From: Desulfurobacteriaceae bacterium
GTDB lineage: Bacteria; Aquificota; Aquificia; Desulfurobacteriales; Desulfurobacteriaceae
Reading direction: 5' to 3'
Length of the DNA: 64,000 nucleotides
Assembly (NCBI GenBank): GCA_027063785.1
Contig: JAMORC010000015.1
Location: forward strand, 62,001-126,000
The notes below the pieces were generated by a model that was given only the letters and a program-made list of their open reading frames with translations, did not search any database and had not been told where the DNA came from. Below are positions 52,932-61,155 of the stretch, one piece after another. The first letter of the stretch is position 1. Each line of letters begins with the position of its first letter. The position numbers were made by a program, and so were the translations under genes.

Positions 52932-54226
52932 CACTTCACCTTTCTGAGGTAGGCTATTGCTTCAACGTGGAAAGTTTGGGGAAACATGTCTATCAGTTTG
53001 GCTTTTTCCATATTTATTCCGAACTTGTGGAAGAGGTGAATGTCCCTTGCCAGGGTTGAGGGATTGCAGGAGACGTAAACGATTTTTTTCAGCCTGCTCA
53101 GCGAGGCAACTGCTTTTACTATCTTTTCACTCAACCCGCTTCTGGGCGGATCAAATATCACAAGGTCGGGATTGTGTTCTGTAACTATTTCGAGTCCTTC
53201 CAGCGCTTCCCGGCAGTAGAAAGAAATGTTCCTGAGGCCGTTTATGTCCCTGTTGTAGAGGGCGTCGCTTACGGCAGAGAAGTTAGACTCTATCCCGAAT
53301 GCCCTGTGTACGTACCTTCCCACCGGAATAGTCAGAGTTCCCACTCCGCAGTAAAGGTCGCCGGCAAGCATATACTGGTGCTCCATCGCAACCCTGGAAA
53401 CCCTGTCTATTAAATTCCCTATCTGAAAATGGTTGACCTGGAAAAAGGAATCGGCGCTTACTCTGAACTTGTACTTGCCGACCTTTTCGTACGTGAAGTC
53501 CCTACCGAAGAACTTTATTCTCTCCGGATATCCTTCCTTCCCCTGCCGGTAGATGCCGAATCCGACGACGTTAAGGCCTAAAACTTCCCTGACCCTTTCA
53601 AGGGAAAGGTCGAGCTTCTTAAACCTGTTTTTAAAGACGATCTTTAAGAGGACTTCTTCCTTGGAAGAGGAGTAGATGTGGAACTCCGATGGTTCTGATG
53701 GAAGATCCTTCAGGAGTTCCTTTAGTTTAGGCATAACGTCGCATATTTCCTCTTTAAGGATGAGGCACCTTTCAACGTCAACGACGTTATGGGTGCCCTT
53801 TTCGAAAAATCCGACCTTTCCGTCTTTAACTTTGAGCTGTGCTCTGTTCCTGTAGTGCCACGGTGATGGGGACGGGATTGCTTCGTCGATGTTGGGTTTT
53901 TTTATTTTTCCTATTTTCTTTAAGTTTTCTTCGAGAATTTCTTTCTTAAACCTTACCTGGTCTTCATACCTTATGTGCTGCCAGTCGCATCCCCCGCACT
54001 TTCCGAAGTAGGGACAGGGCGGCTTGACCCTGCTCTTTCCCCTGCTGAGGATTTTGACGAGCTTAGCTTCGCTGAAGCCGCTTTTCCTTGAAACTTCTTC
54101 AACGACAACGACATCACCCGGGACAACTTGAGGAACAAAGACAGCTCTGCCGTTAATTCTGCCGAGGCCTCTGCCGCCGTAGACTAGCTTTTCTATCCGG
54201 AGCTTAAACTGTTTACCCTTTTTCAA
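52931..54226 (-). CDS. rlmD: 23S rRNA uracil-C5 methyltransferase (RlmD/RumA family)
   Basis: SAM-dependent m5U methyltransferase of 431 residues. N-terminal TRAM (FKLRIEKLVYGGRGLGRI), an Fe-S cluster bound by CPYFGKCGGCDWQH plus a later Cys (VERCLIL), and a Rossmann domain with DLYCGVGTLTIPVG, DPPRSGLSEK and the catalytic SCNPSTLARD. It could equally be the RlmCD type that modifies two sites. The start is TTG 54226, with CGGAGGT upstream. Confidence 0.9.
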   Translation of the reverse strand: MKKGKQFKLRIEKLVYGGRGLGRINGRAVFVPQVVPGDVVVVEEVSRKSGFSEAKLVKILSRGKSRVKPPCPYFGKCGGCDWQHIRYEDQVRFKKEILEENLKKIGKIKKPNIDEAIPSPSPWHYRNRAQLKVKDGKVGFFEKGTHNVVDVERCLILKEEICDVMPKLKELLKDLPSEPSEFHIYSSSKEEVLLKIVFKNRFKKLDLSLERVREVLGLNVVGFGIYRQGKEGYPERIKFFGRDFTYEKVGKYKFRVSADSFFQVNHFQIGNLIDRVSRVAMEHQYMLAGDLYCGVGTLTIPVGRYVHRAFGIESNFSAVSDALYNRDINGLRNISFYCREALEGLEIVTEHNPDLVIFDPPRSGLSEKIVKAVASLSRLKKIVYVSCNPSTLARDIHLFHKFGINMEKAKLIDMFPQTFHVEAIAYLRKVK

Positions 54227-54252
54227 GCGGTACCTCCGGGCGAAGTTGCTGA

Positions 54253-54258
54253 ATTATA
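54253..54258 (-). promoter_or_regulatory. -10 box of the rlmD-pyrD-ArsA operon
   Basis: TATAAT on the minus strand 27 nt before the rlmD TTG. No clear -35. Confidence 0.42.
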
Positions 54259-54310
54259 CGAATTTTTTTACGATAATAATTAAGAGACTTTGAAAAAGAG
54301 GAGAGGAGAG

Positions 54311-56110
54311 ATGAGGATAAAGACAAAGCTAGTTGTTTCATTGATTTTGGAAGTTCTGGTAATTTTATTCTTGACCGAGTTCGCCTACCACAGGATAGAA
54401 ACTTACAGGCAGAAGCAGGAACTTCAGGAAGTTCTCGAAAAAGTAGAGAAGGACATTTCCAGACTGAAAGTTTCTCTTCTCACGGGCTCGGCCGATAAAG
54501 CCCTGGAAAGCTTTCAAGAGGATTTATCTGCGCTGAATAATTTCTCCGATCCGGAGTCAACTCAGGCATACACAACGCTCGTTTCTGTTCTTTCTCTGCT
54601 TAAGGATACCTCTGACCCCTTGAGGCTTGTTAAAGAGCTTGATGCTAAAGAAGAGCAGATAGAGGAACTTGAACGAAGAGTGATCAGTGAAGCGGAAGAG
54701 ATTCTCTCTTTTGCCGAAGAAGTGGTAAGGATTATCCCCCTGTTTAGTTTGTTGATTATCGGTATAGGAGCTTTCAGCACTTACAGGGCCATTGTTATGC
54801 CGATTCAGGAGATGACGAGGACAATGAAAGAAATAGAAAAAGGAGACCTTACGAAGTCCCTCCAGATTTCAAGGCGTGATGAGCTTGGAGAGCTTGCGAG
54901 AGAGTTTAACGGATTCCTCCGGTGGATAAGGGAAACCTTTGAAGAACTTGAAAAACTGTCTGCGAAAGTTTCTAATGATGCCAGTCAGCTTATAGTTAAG
55001 CTCTTTAACACCGATATAAAGAACGAAGACATAAGGAAGAAGTTTGTTGAGCTTTCCGTTTCTTCTGAAGTCCTTGCCAATTCCATAGCTGATGTAAATA
55101 AGCTTATAAATTCCGTCTCAAAAGAAGTAGAGGATGCGGACAGGGAAACCGAGAAGGGGGCGCAGATCGTTACCCGATCCGTTAACGATGTTCAGAACCT
55201 TGCGGATAAAGTCATCGCTCTGAGAAATCAAATAGAAGAATTGCAGAGCAGTTCTGAGAGAATCCAGAATGTTGTTGAAACTATAAAGAACATAGCCGAT
55301 CAGACAAACCTGCTTGCCCTTAACGCGGCGATAGAGGCTGCAAGGGCAGGAGAGGCAGGAAGGGGATTTGCCGTAGTTGCAGAAGAAGTCAGGAAGCTTG
55401 CTTCAAGGACTATTTCCTCCGCAGAGGAGATAGGAAATACCGTTTCTACCATTATTCACCTGATAGAGGACTTTTCGAGCAATCTTGAGGAAAGGGCCAA
55501 CGAGGCATTTACGGTTAAGCAGGAGATGTCAAAGACAGAAAATGTGTTGAACAGGATAAGGGAAAAGGTTCAGTCACTTTCTGAGATGACGGATAACATT
55601 CTCTTCTCGCTTAAGCAGCAGCTTAGTGCTCTTGATACGGTTAGGGATAACGTTTCGACGATAAACAAGGAAATTTCCGGTTTCCAGAAGGTGTTTAAGA
55701 GGCTCAGGGAGAAGATATTTAAGACAAGGACTTCCATAAAAACAGTTCACGAGAACGTGTCGTCGTTTAAGATCGGGAAGTTGTCTGAAGTAATGAGGGG
55801 ACTTGAACTTTTTTCCGATTGGCTTGCAAGACTGCCGGATGCTCTTGAAAATCCATCTATAGTGGACTTTGAAAATTCTCCCATCAGGAAGTGGCTTGTT
55901 GATCTAAAAAGGGAAGCACTTGCTGAGACGGTGGAACTCGTTAACGAGATTGAAAATAACGTTGAATTTGCCTTTAAGCTGGCAAGAGAGATTGTTGAGA
56001 AACTTAAAGAGGGACATGTCCCCGATGAGCTTTTTGAGGAACTTGAAAGAACCTCTTTAAAGTTGCTCGATGTTTTTGAAGAACTCGGGGATAAGGTAAA
56101 GGAATCGTAA
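54311..56110 (+). CDS. Methyl-accepting chemotaxis protein with CZB-like C-terminus
   Basis: About 599 residues. TM1 (about 6-23), a helical periplasmic sensor, TM2 (about 143-160), HAMP ([17 protein letters not shown]), and the signalling tip [20 protein letters not shown] followed by [14 protein letters not shown]. Past about 490 the chain resembles the CZB zinc domain, but its His and Cys ligand positions are Phe, Pro and Glu/Asn here ([36 protein letters not shown]). ATG 54311 follows GAGAGGAGAG; an earlier TTG at 54290 lacks a site. It overlaps the PilZ-like gene (TAATG). Confidence 0.88.
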   Translation: MRIKTKLVVSLILEVLVILFLTEFAYHRIETYRQKQELQEVLEKVEKDISRLKVSLLTGSADKALESFQEDLSALNNFSDPESTQAYTTLVSVLSLLKDTSDPLRLVKELDAKEEQIEELERRVISEAEEILSFAEEVVRIIPLFSLLIIGIGAFSTYRAIVMPIQEMTRTMKEIEKGDLTKSLQISRRDELGELAREFNGFLRWIRETFEELEKLSAKVSNDASQLIVKLFNTDIKNEDIRKKFVELSVSSEVLANSIADVNKLINSVSKEVEDADRETEKGAQIVTRSVNDVQNLADKVIALRNQIEELQSSSERIQNVVETIKNIADQTNLLALNAAIEAARAGEAGRGFAVVAEEVRKLASRTISSAEEIGNTVSTIIHLIEDFSSNLEERANEAFTVKQEMSKTENVLNRIREKVQSLSEMTDNILFSLKQQLSALDTVRDNVSTINKEISGFQKVFKRLREKIFKTRTSIKTVHENVSSFKIGKLSEVMRGLELFSDWLARLPDALENPSIVDFENSPIRKWLVDLKREALAETVELVNEIENNVEFAFKLAREIVEKLKEGHVPDELFEELERTSLKLLDVFEELGDKVKES

Positions 56111-56739
56111 TGGCCAGGTTTAGCGGTGTTCTGAATATCAGACTGTCTTGTCGCAGTATAGGTAAGCCCGTGGAAGTTCCGCTTTTGTTTAGCTTTGACG
56201 GGAGGAAGAGAGAGGAGGACTTTATTCTCGGTAAGTTGTTTTCCCCTCCCGGAGTGCTCGGTTTTTTGGTTGATAGGGAGTTCTTCCTGATAAAAAACTT
56301 CAGTCCGACCTCTTCCACTCTACTGAAGGCGAGGATTGAGGAGGTTTTTCCTGATAAAGACGAAGCAGTAATAAAGTTGCTTGACGATTCCATCCCCGAC
56401 AGGAGGTTTTTTGATAGGTTCGTGTTCTGTCCGGAAAAGTTGGGAGACTTTTTCTTCCAGACTCCGGACGGGGAAGTAGAAGTAAAGATTCTGGACATTA
56501 GTGTTTCCGGGGTTCACTTTCTAGTTCAGAAAAGCCGGGTGAAGCAGATAAATGTCGGCTATAGGGGAATTTTAAGAAGCGATTCTAAAGTCGTATCGGT
56601 CGAAGTGGTGAGGGTCGATGACGGCGGTTCATACTACCACGTGAGATGTAAAGTAGTGAGGAGTAACTTTAATTTGCTTAAGTTTATAGTTGAAAATTAC
56701 GTAGATGAGGTTGCAGAACTGCTTATGAAAAAGTCTTGA
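56110..56739 (+). CDS. PilZ-domain protein (putative c-di-GMP receptor)
   Basis: 209 residues: an N-terminal beta-rich YcgR-like part, then a PilZ-like domain. The c-di-GMP signature appears as DRRFFDRF (residues 97-104, with RxxxR-like arginines 99 and 103) and DISVSG (132-137). The spacing and the D-x-S-x-x-G form fit PilZ. It starts with ATG 56110 overlapping the receptor stop, so the two are cotranslated, which suggests a receptor with a c-di-GMP-sensing companion. It overlaps mqnC by 17 nt, convergently. Confidence 0.75.
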   Translation: MARFSGVLNIRLSCRSIGKPVEVPLLFSFDGRKREEDFILGKLFSPPGVLGFLVDREFFLIKNFSPTSSTLLKARIEEVFPDKDEAVIKLLDDSIPDRRFFDRFVFCPEKLGDFFFQTPDGEVEVKILDISVSGVHFLVQKSRVKQINVGYRGILRSDSKVVSVEVVRVDDGGSYYHVRCKVVRSNFNLLKFIVENYVDEVAELLMKKS

Positions 56740-57793
56740 TTTTCCTGTAAAGGGTATCTCTTTGGACGGGCGTGTAGCCGGCATCCTTTATCAGCCTTAT
56801 AATCTCCGACAGGGGCATCCTGAACCTTACGCCGGCAGCGGCTACGACGTTTTCCTCTATCATCAGGGATCCGAAATCGTTAGCTCCGAATTTTAGAGCG
56901 ATCTGGGCCAGCTTTCCGCCCTGAGTGACCCAGGATGCCTGAATGTTTTCGAAGTTGTCGAGGTATATCCTCGAAAGGGCAAGCACTCTCAAGTAGCGCT
57001 CTCCGCTGCTCTTTTCTTTAACTTCCTTTCCGAGTTCTGTATTATCAGGCTGATAACTCCACGGTATAAAGGCGGTAAATCCTCCCGTTTCGTCCTGAAG
57101 CTCCCTTATTACCCTGAGGTGTTCAACTATGTCCTCATCGGTATCGAGACTTCCGAACATCATAGTAGCCGTTGTTCTCAGGCCAAGCCTGTGAGCAGTT
57201 CTGTGAACGTTTAGCCATTCTTCAGTCTTAGCCTTATTGGGGGCTATTCTTTCTCTAACCCTGTCAACAAGTATTTCTGCTCCTCCTCCAGGGATTGAGC
57301 CCAGCCCGGCCTTTTTCAGCCTGAGTATTACTTCTTCGACCGGAATTCCCGAGACCCTGCTTATGTGAATAATCTCGGGAGCTGAAAAGCCGTGAACGTG
57401 AATCTGAGGAAACTGTTCCTTTATGAAGGAAAGCAGGTCTTCGTAGTATTCAATCGTTAGATCGGGATGAAGTCCTCCCTGCAGTAGAACGGCGGTTCCG
57501 CCGATTTCAAGCGTTTCTTTAATCTTCTTTGTTAGCGTCTCTTTGTCTATCAAGTAAGCTTCGGGATCGTTTTTTTCCCGGTAAAAGGCACAAAACCTGC
57601 ACCTGCAGGTGCACACGTTTGTATAGTTGATGTTCCTGTCAATAACGAAGGTTACTTCCCTTTCGGGATGCTTTCTGTTCCTTACGGCATTGGCAAGCTG
57701 CCCGAGAGTGAGGAGATCCCCTTCCCTGAGAAGGAACAGGGCTTCCTCTTCGGTTATTCTTTCTCCTGACAGCACCTTTTTAACGACTTCCAT
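56723..57793 (-). CDS. mqnC: Cyclic dehypoxanthinyl futalosine synthase
   Basis: Radical SAM enzyme of the futalosine route to menaquinone. The cluster motif is NVCTCRCRFCAFYR (CxxxCxxC), followed by VLLQGGLHPDLTIEYYEDL, HGFSAPEI, GLGSIPGGGAEIL, TTATMMFGS and FTAFIPWSYQP, which match MqnC. About 356 residues. ATG 57793 (MEVVKKVLSGERIT) is used; an in-frame extension upstream is unlike the family and is antisense to the DnaC-like leader. No other mqn gene is nearby. Confidence 0.92.
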   Translation of the reverse strand: MEVVKKVLSGERITEEEALFLLREGDLLTLGQLANAVRNRKHPEREVTFVIDRNINYTNVCTCRCRFCAFYREKNDPEAYLIDKETLTKKIKETLEIGGTAVLLQGGLHPDLTIEYYEDLLSFIKEQFPQIHVHGFSAPEIIHISRVSGIPVEEVILRLKKAGLGSIPGGGAEILVDRVRERIAPNKAKTEEWLNVHRTAHRLGLRTTATMMFGSLDTDEDIVEHLRVIRELQDETGGFTAFIPWSYQPDNTELGKEVKEKSSGERYLRVLALSRIYLDNFENIQASWVTQGGKLAQIALKFGANDFGSLMIEENVVAAAGVRFRMPLSEIIRLIKDAGYTPVQRDTLYRKIKTFS

Positions 57794-57814
57794 GCGTAAG
57801 CCCCTAAAGGGAAC

Positions 57815-57820
57815 TATAAT
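57815..57820 (+). promoter_or_regulatory. -10 box before the DnaC-like gene
   Basis: TATAAT at 57815-57820. Transcription would start near 57828, downstream of an in-frame ATG at 57792, which favours TTG 57855 as the real start of the gene. Confidence 0.45.
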
Positions 57821-57854
57821 TGAAAAGGGCAAAGTCAAATCTACGGAGAAAACG

Positions 57855-58535
57855 TTGGCCTGTCAAATATGCGGCGGAAGCGGGTGGATAATAGAGGAAA
57901 GGGACGGCAGGAGGGTGGCAAGGAGGTGTAAGTGCCAGTTTAAGGCCTTTGTTAGGGAGTATTTAAATTCTTCCGGAATTCCTAAGAGGTATAGAAACTG
58001 CAGGTTCAGGAACTTTAAACCTGAAACGGAAACACAGCTTAGGGCGCTGAAGGTCTGTAGGGAGTTTTTTTCGCTTTATCCTTTTACAGAGAGGGGAATC
58101 CTCCTATACGGTCCTCCCGGAACCGGTAAGACCCACCTTGCCGTTGCTACTTTGAGGAACGTTATAGTTCACAAAGGACTGAAGGGCATTTTCTGTGATT
58201 TCAGGGAGCTTCTTATTGACCTTAAATCAACCTTTGATACGAAAGACTCGACCACGGAAGTTCTTGACGCCGTTAGGAAAGCTCCTCTCCTTGTGCTAGA
58301 CGATGTGGGGGCCGAGAGGAATACCGATTGGGCAAGGGACGTTCTGGCCGAGATTGTGAATTTCCGATATACGAACAGCCTCCCAACGATAATTACTACC
58401 AACCTCTCCTTCGGTATTCCGGGGGAAGAGAGCTTCGCGGCGAAGTTCGACGAGAGGACAGAGTCGAGGATTTACGATATGTGCAGGATACTGAGGGTGG
58501 AAGGCCATGACAGGAGAAAGGCGAACTGCCTATAA
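57855..58535 (+). CDS. DnaC/IstB-like helicase loader with zinc-finger N-terminus
   Basis: AAA+ ATPase of about 226 residues of the DnaC/DnaI type that loads the replicative helicase. The N-terminus has CQICGGSGW and CKCQFK, a four-Cys set likely to bind zinc. Walker A GPPGTGKTH (about 86-93), Walker B LLVLDDVGAE (about 143-152), sensor TTNLS, and a final arginine-rich helix follow. TTG 57855 with ACGGAGA upstream is the preferred start; ATG 57792 would add about 21 residues. It may act as IstB relative, but no transposase is present. nadK overlaps its 3' end by 29 nt. Confidence 0.85.
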   Translation: MACQICGGSGWIIEERDGRRVARRCKCQFKAFVREYLNSSGIPKRYRNCRFRNFKPETETQLRALKVCREFFSLYPFTERGILLYGPPGTGKTHLAVATLRNVIVHKGLKGIFCDFRELLIDLKSTFDTKDSTTEVLDAVRKAPLLVLDDVGAERNTDWARDVLAEIVNFRYTNSLPTIITTNLSFGIPGEESFAAKFDERTESRIYDMCRILRVEGHDRRKANCL

Positions 58536-59397
58536 GAAGGTGGGAATCATTGCAAATCCCACCAAGCCCGAGAGCGGCAGCGGTGTTATGAGGATCTTGA
58601 AAAAGCTTTCTGAATACGGCGTTAAGGTCTTTACCGATGAAGAAACCTGCCGTCTTGTTAACGATTCATCCTGTAAGGAAATGGTAAGAGTGGTTGACAG
58701 GCTTCTGCTTCCCGACAAGGTAGAAGTTATGCTCGTCCTCGGGGGAGACGGAACTTTCCTCACAGTAGCAAAGCTCGTGGATAAACGCCCCGTTCCTCTG
58801 CTCGGTGTAAATTTCGGGACTCTGGGATTCCTCACTGAGATAACGATTGAAGAGATAGAGGAGTGTATTGACAGGCTCCTTGCCGGCGAGTTTAAGGTGG
58901 AGAACAGACCCGTTATACGGGTTAAGGTAATAAGGAGAAACGGTCACATTTCCATATACAGGTGCGTAAATGAAGTTGCGATAAAGAGGGATACCCTTGC
59001 TAGGATAATAGAAGTTGAGGTTTCGGCCGACGGGGAATACGTGACTACGTTCAGGGGAGACGGCGTAATAATTGCAACCCCGACCGGTTCGACTGCTTAC
59101 TCCCTTTCCGCCGGAGGTCCTATACTTATACCCACCTTGAATGCCATGCTCCTTACCCCTATATGTCCCCATACTTTAACTCTGAGGCCGTTGGTTTTAA
59201 ATGGGGAAACCTGCCTTACTGCAAGGCTCAAGACGGAAAGCGAAACCGTGATGGTTATCTTTGACGGTCAAGAAGGAATAGAGCTGAGGGTCGGTGATCT
59301 CATAGAGATAACCCGTTCTCCTTACGATCTGTTAATCCTGAGGGATCCCAGGAAGTCTTACTACCAGACCTTAAGGGAGAAACTGAAATGGGGATAA
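58507..59397 (+). CDS. nadK: NAD kinase
   Basis: Phosphorylates NAD to NADP. The 296 residues contain VGIIANPTKPES, the catalytic LGGDGTFLTVAKL, GVNFGTLGFLTEI, and TPTGSTAYSLSAGGPI plus ICPHTLTLRPLV. GGTGGAAGG precedes ATG 58507 within the upstream gene. The end overlaps the beta-propeller gene by 10 nt. Confidence 0.95.
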   Translation: MTGERRTAYKKVGIIANPTKPESGSGVMRILKKLSEYGVKVFTDEETCRLVNDSSCKEMVRVVDRLLLPDKVEVMLVLGGDGTFLTVAKLVDKRPVPLLGVNFGTLGFLTEITIEEIEECIDRLLAGEFKVENRPVIRVKVIRRNGHISIYRCVNEVAIKRDTLARIIEVEVSADGEYVTTFRGDGVIIATPTGSTAYSLSAGGPILIPTLNAMLLTPICPHTLTLRPLVLNGETCLTARLKTESETVMVIFDGQEGIELRVGDLIEITRSPYDLLILRDPRKSYYQTLREKLKWG

Positions 59398-60182
59398 CTG
59401 CCGGTGCTGCAACAGTTTTTATTTCCCTCGCACTCCTGCTTAGTGTTAACCAGGGACTACACACTCCAGAAAGTGTTCAGTGTTACGGCGGTAAAGTTTA
59501 CGTTTCAAACATTGGTAATCCGCCTCCGGACGGGAAGGACGGGGATGGTTTTATTTCCCTTTTGAGTGAAGACGGAAAGGTTATCAAAGCTAAGTTCGTT
59601 ACGGGATTGAATGCTCCGAAGGGAATAGCTTTCGGCGAAGGGAAGCTTTTTGTGGCTGATATAGATAGGATTGTTGTGATCGATCCGGAGAAGGGAGAGA
59701 TAGTAAAATCGATACCCGTTCCCGGATCGAAGTTCCTCAATGATACGGCCTTTTATAACGGAAGAGTTTACGTTTCCGATACTCAGACTAACACGATTTA
59801 TGCGGTTGATCCGCAGAGGGGTAAGGTTAAGGTTTTCTTTAGAAGCCCTAGCCTTCAGGGACCGAACGGTCTTGCTTTTCTCCCCGATGGAGCTCTGATT
59901 GTCGTCAGCTGGGGAGGCGGAAAGGTTTTTAAGCTTAAGGGGGGAAGGCTTGTAACCCTGGCAGAGGGATTTAAAAACCTTGACGGCGTAGTTGTAACGG
60001 AAGACGGGACGGTTATCTTCTCTGACTTTTCTGACGGTAAAGTTTATGCACTTAAGGGAAATAAAATAAAACTTCTTGTTTCCGGTTTGACCTCTCCGGC
60101 CGATATAGGCTACTGTAATGGTAAGCTTTTTATCCCGGAGTTCCTTTTCAACGATGTAAAAGTTTTCAGGGTAAAAAGGTGA
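59388..60182 (+). CDS. Exported SMP-30/NHL-like beta-propeller protein
   Basis: 264 residues with a hydrophobic N-terminal segment (ATVFISLALLLSVNQG) that could be a signal peptide or anchor, then repeated four-strand blades (GKVYVSNIG, GKLFVADIDRIVVID, GRVYVSDTQTNTIYAVD, GTVIFSDFSDGKVYAL). It resembles SMP-30/gluconolactonase-like propellers. Asn-Asp-Gly blades (LNDTAFYNG, GPNGLAF) suggest calcium binding, but the catalytic metal ligands are not certain. Located between nadK and rapZ by overlap, so it shares the operon; function unknown. Confidence 0.75.
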   Translation: MGITAGAATVFISLALLLSVNQGLHTPESVQCYGGKVYVSNIGNPPPDGKDGDGFISLLSEDGKVIKAKFVTGLNAPKGIAFGEGKLFVADIDRIVVIDPEKGEIVKSIPVPGSKFLNDTAFYNGRVYVSDTQTNTIYAVDPQRGKVKVFFRSPSLQGPNGLAFLPDGALIVVSWGGGKVFKLKGGRLVTLAEGFKNLDGVVVTEDGTVIFSDFSDGKVYALKGNKIKLLVSGLTSPADIGYCNGKLFIPEFLFNDVKVFRVKR

Positions 60183-61063
60183 AAAGGACGCTCATACTTA
60201 CCGGAGAGTCCGGGGCTGGAAAATCGAGTGCTCTTAAGTACCTGGAAGACCTAGGCTTTTACTGTATTGATAACATTCCTCCGGACTTAATTCCGTCTTT
60301 CCTGAGTCTTATCGAGTCAAACCCTGAAGTGGAGAAGTCAGCCCTTGTGGTTGACGTCAGGAATCCGGCCTTCAGGACTTCTGCTCCGGAGATGCTCAAG
60401 AAAATTAAGGAGGCCTTTCCCGAAGCTGAGATCTGGCACTTCACGGCTTCGAAGGAGACCCTTCTGAAAAGGTTTAAGGAGACGAGGCGTCCCCACCCTT
60501 TCCAGAGGTATTTTCCCGGCAGGAGCTTGGAGGAGCTTATAGAGAACGAGCAGGCCTTCTACGAGGGTTTAAGGGGACTTGTAGACAGAGTGATTGACAC
60601 TACAAACTTGACACCCCACGACCTTAAAAGGAGCATCAGGCTGATCCTCAGCGTAGGGAAACCTCAGCTTCAGGTTACGATTATGTCCTTCGGCTTTAAG
60701 TACGGCGTTCCTTCGGGGGCGGACAACGTCTTCGACGTCAGGTTTCTTCCCAATCCTCATTTTGTTCCGGGCTTAAAGCTCAAGACGGGTCTTGATAGGG
60801 ATGTGCGTGACTACGTCCTGAGTTTTCCGGAAACTCTGGAGACAATCGAGAGAATATACTCCTTCATAAGCCATACCCTTCCACTATACGAAAAAGAAGG
60901 AAAGGCTTACATAACCTACGCTGTGGGATGTACGGGAGGACAGCACAGGTCAGTAGTCGTGGCCGAGGAAATCGCTGAAAGGCTTTCCCGGGAATTTTCT
61001 GACTACTCTATTTTTGTAGAACACAGAGAACAAAACGTAAGGCGAAAAGTTAAAGGTTCTTAA
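60179..61063 (+). CDS. rapZ: RNase adapter / nucleotide-binding protein RapZ
   Basis: RapZ/YvcJ family, 294 residues: Walker A LILTGESGAGKSSALKYLED, FYCIDNIPPDLIP, VVDVRNP, HPFQRY, and the C-terminal module with FGFKYGVPSGADNVFDVRFLPNPH, YAVGCTGGQHRSV and VEHREQNV. In E. coli it controls GlmS mRNA turnover through RNase E; in other bacteria the role is less clear. The start is GTG 60179, overlapping the preceding TGA. Confidence 0.95.
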   Translation: MKRTLILTGESGAGKSSALKYLEDLGFYCIDNIPPDLIPSFLSLIESNPEVEKSALVVDVRNPAFRTSAPEMLKKIKEAFPEAEIWHFTASKETLLKRFKETRRPHPFQRYFPGRSLEELIENEQAFYEGLRGLVDRVIDTTNLTPHDLKRSIRLILSVGKPQLQVTIMSFGFKYGVPSGADNVFDVRFLPNPHFVPGLKLKTGLDRDVRDYVLSFPETLETIERIYSFISHTLPLYEKEGKAYITYAVGCTGGQHRSVVVAEEIAERLSREFSDYSIFVEHREQNVRRKVKGS

Positions 61064-61155
61064 GTTTCTGCTCCTTCACAGCTGAAATTTCTGCTGTGGC
61101 GCTCTCCTTTTTCCCTCCAAAATTAAGTATCAGGTTAAATGGGAGGTCTGAAGTT
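61064..61155 (+). other. Intergenic region with possible hairpin
   Basis: CACAGC and GCTGTG (about 61078-61099) form a six-bp stem with a ten-nt loop, followed at a distance by CTTTTT. It may be a weak terminator of the rapZ operon. No convincing promoter for the next gene was found. Confidence 0.35.

Noticed and set aside
57792-57854. ATG 57792 as start of the DnaC-like gene
   Set aside because: It lies upstream of the likely -10 box and overlaps the mqnC start; TTG 57855 has a better ribosome binding site. Not fully excluded.
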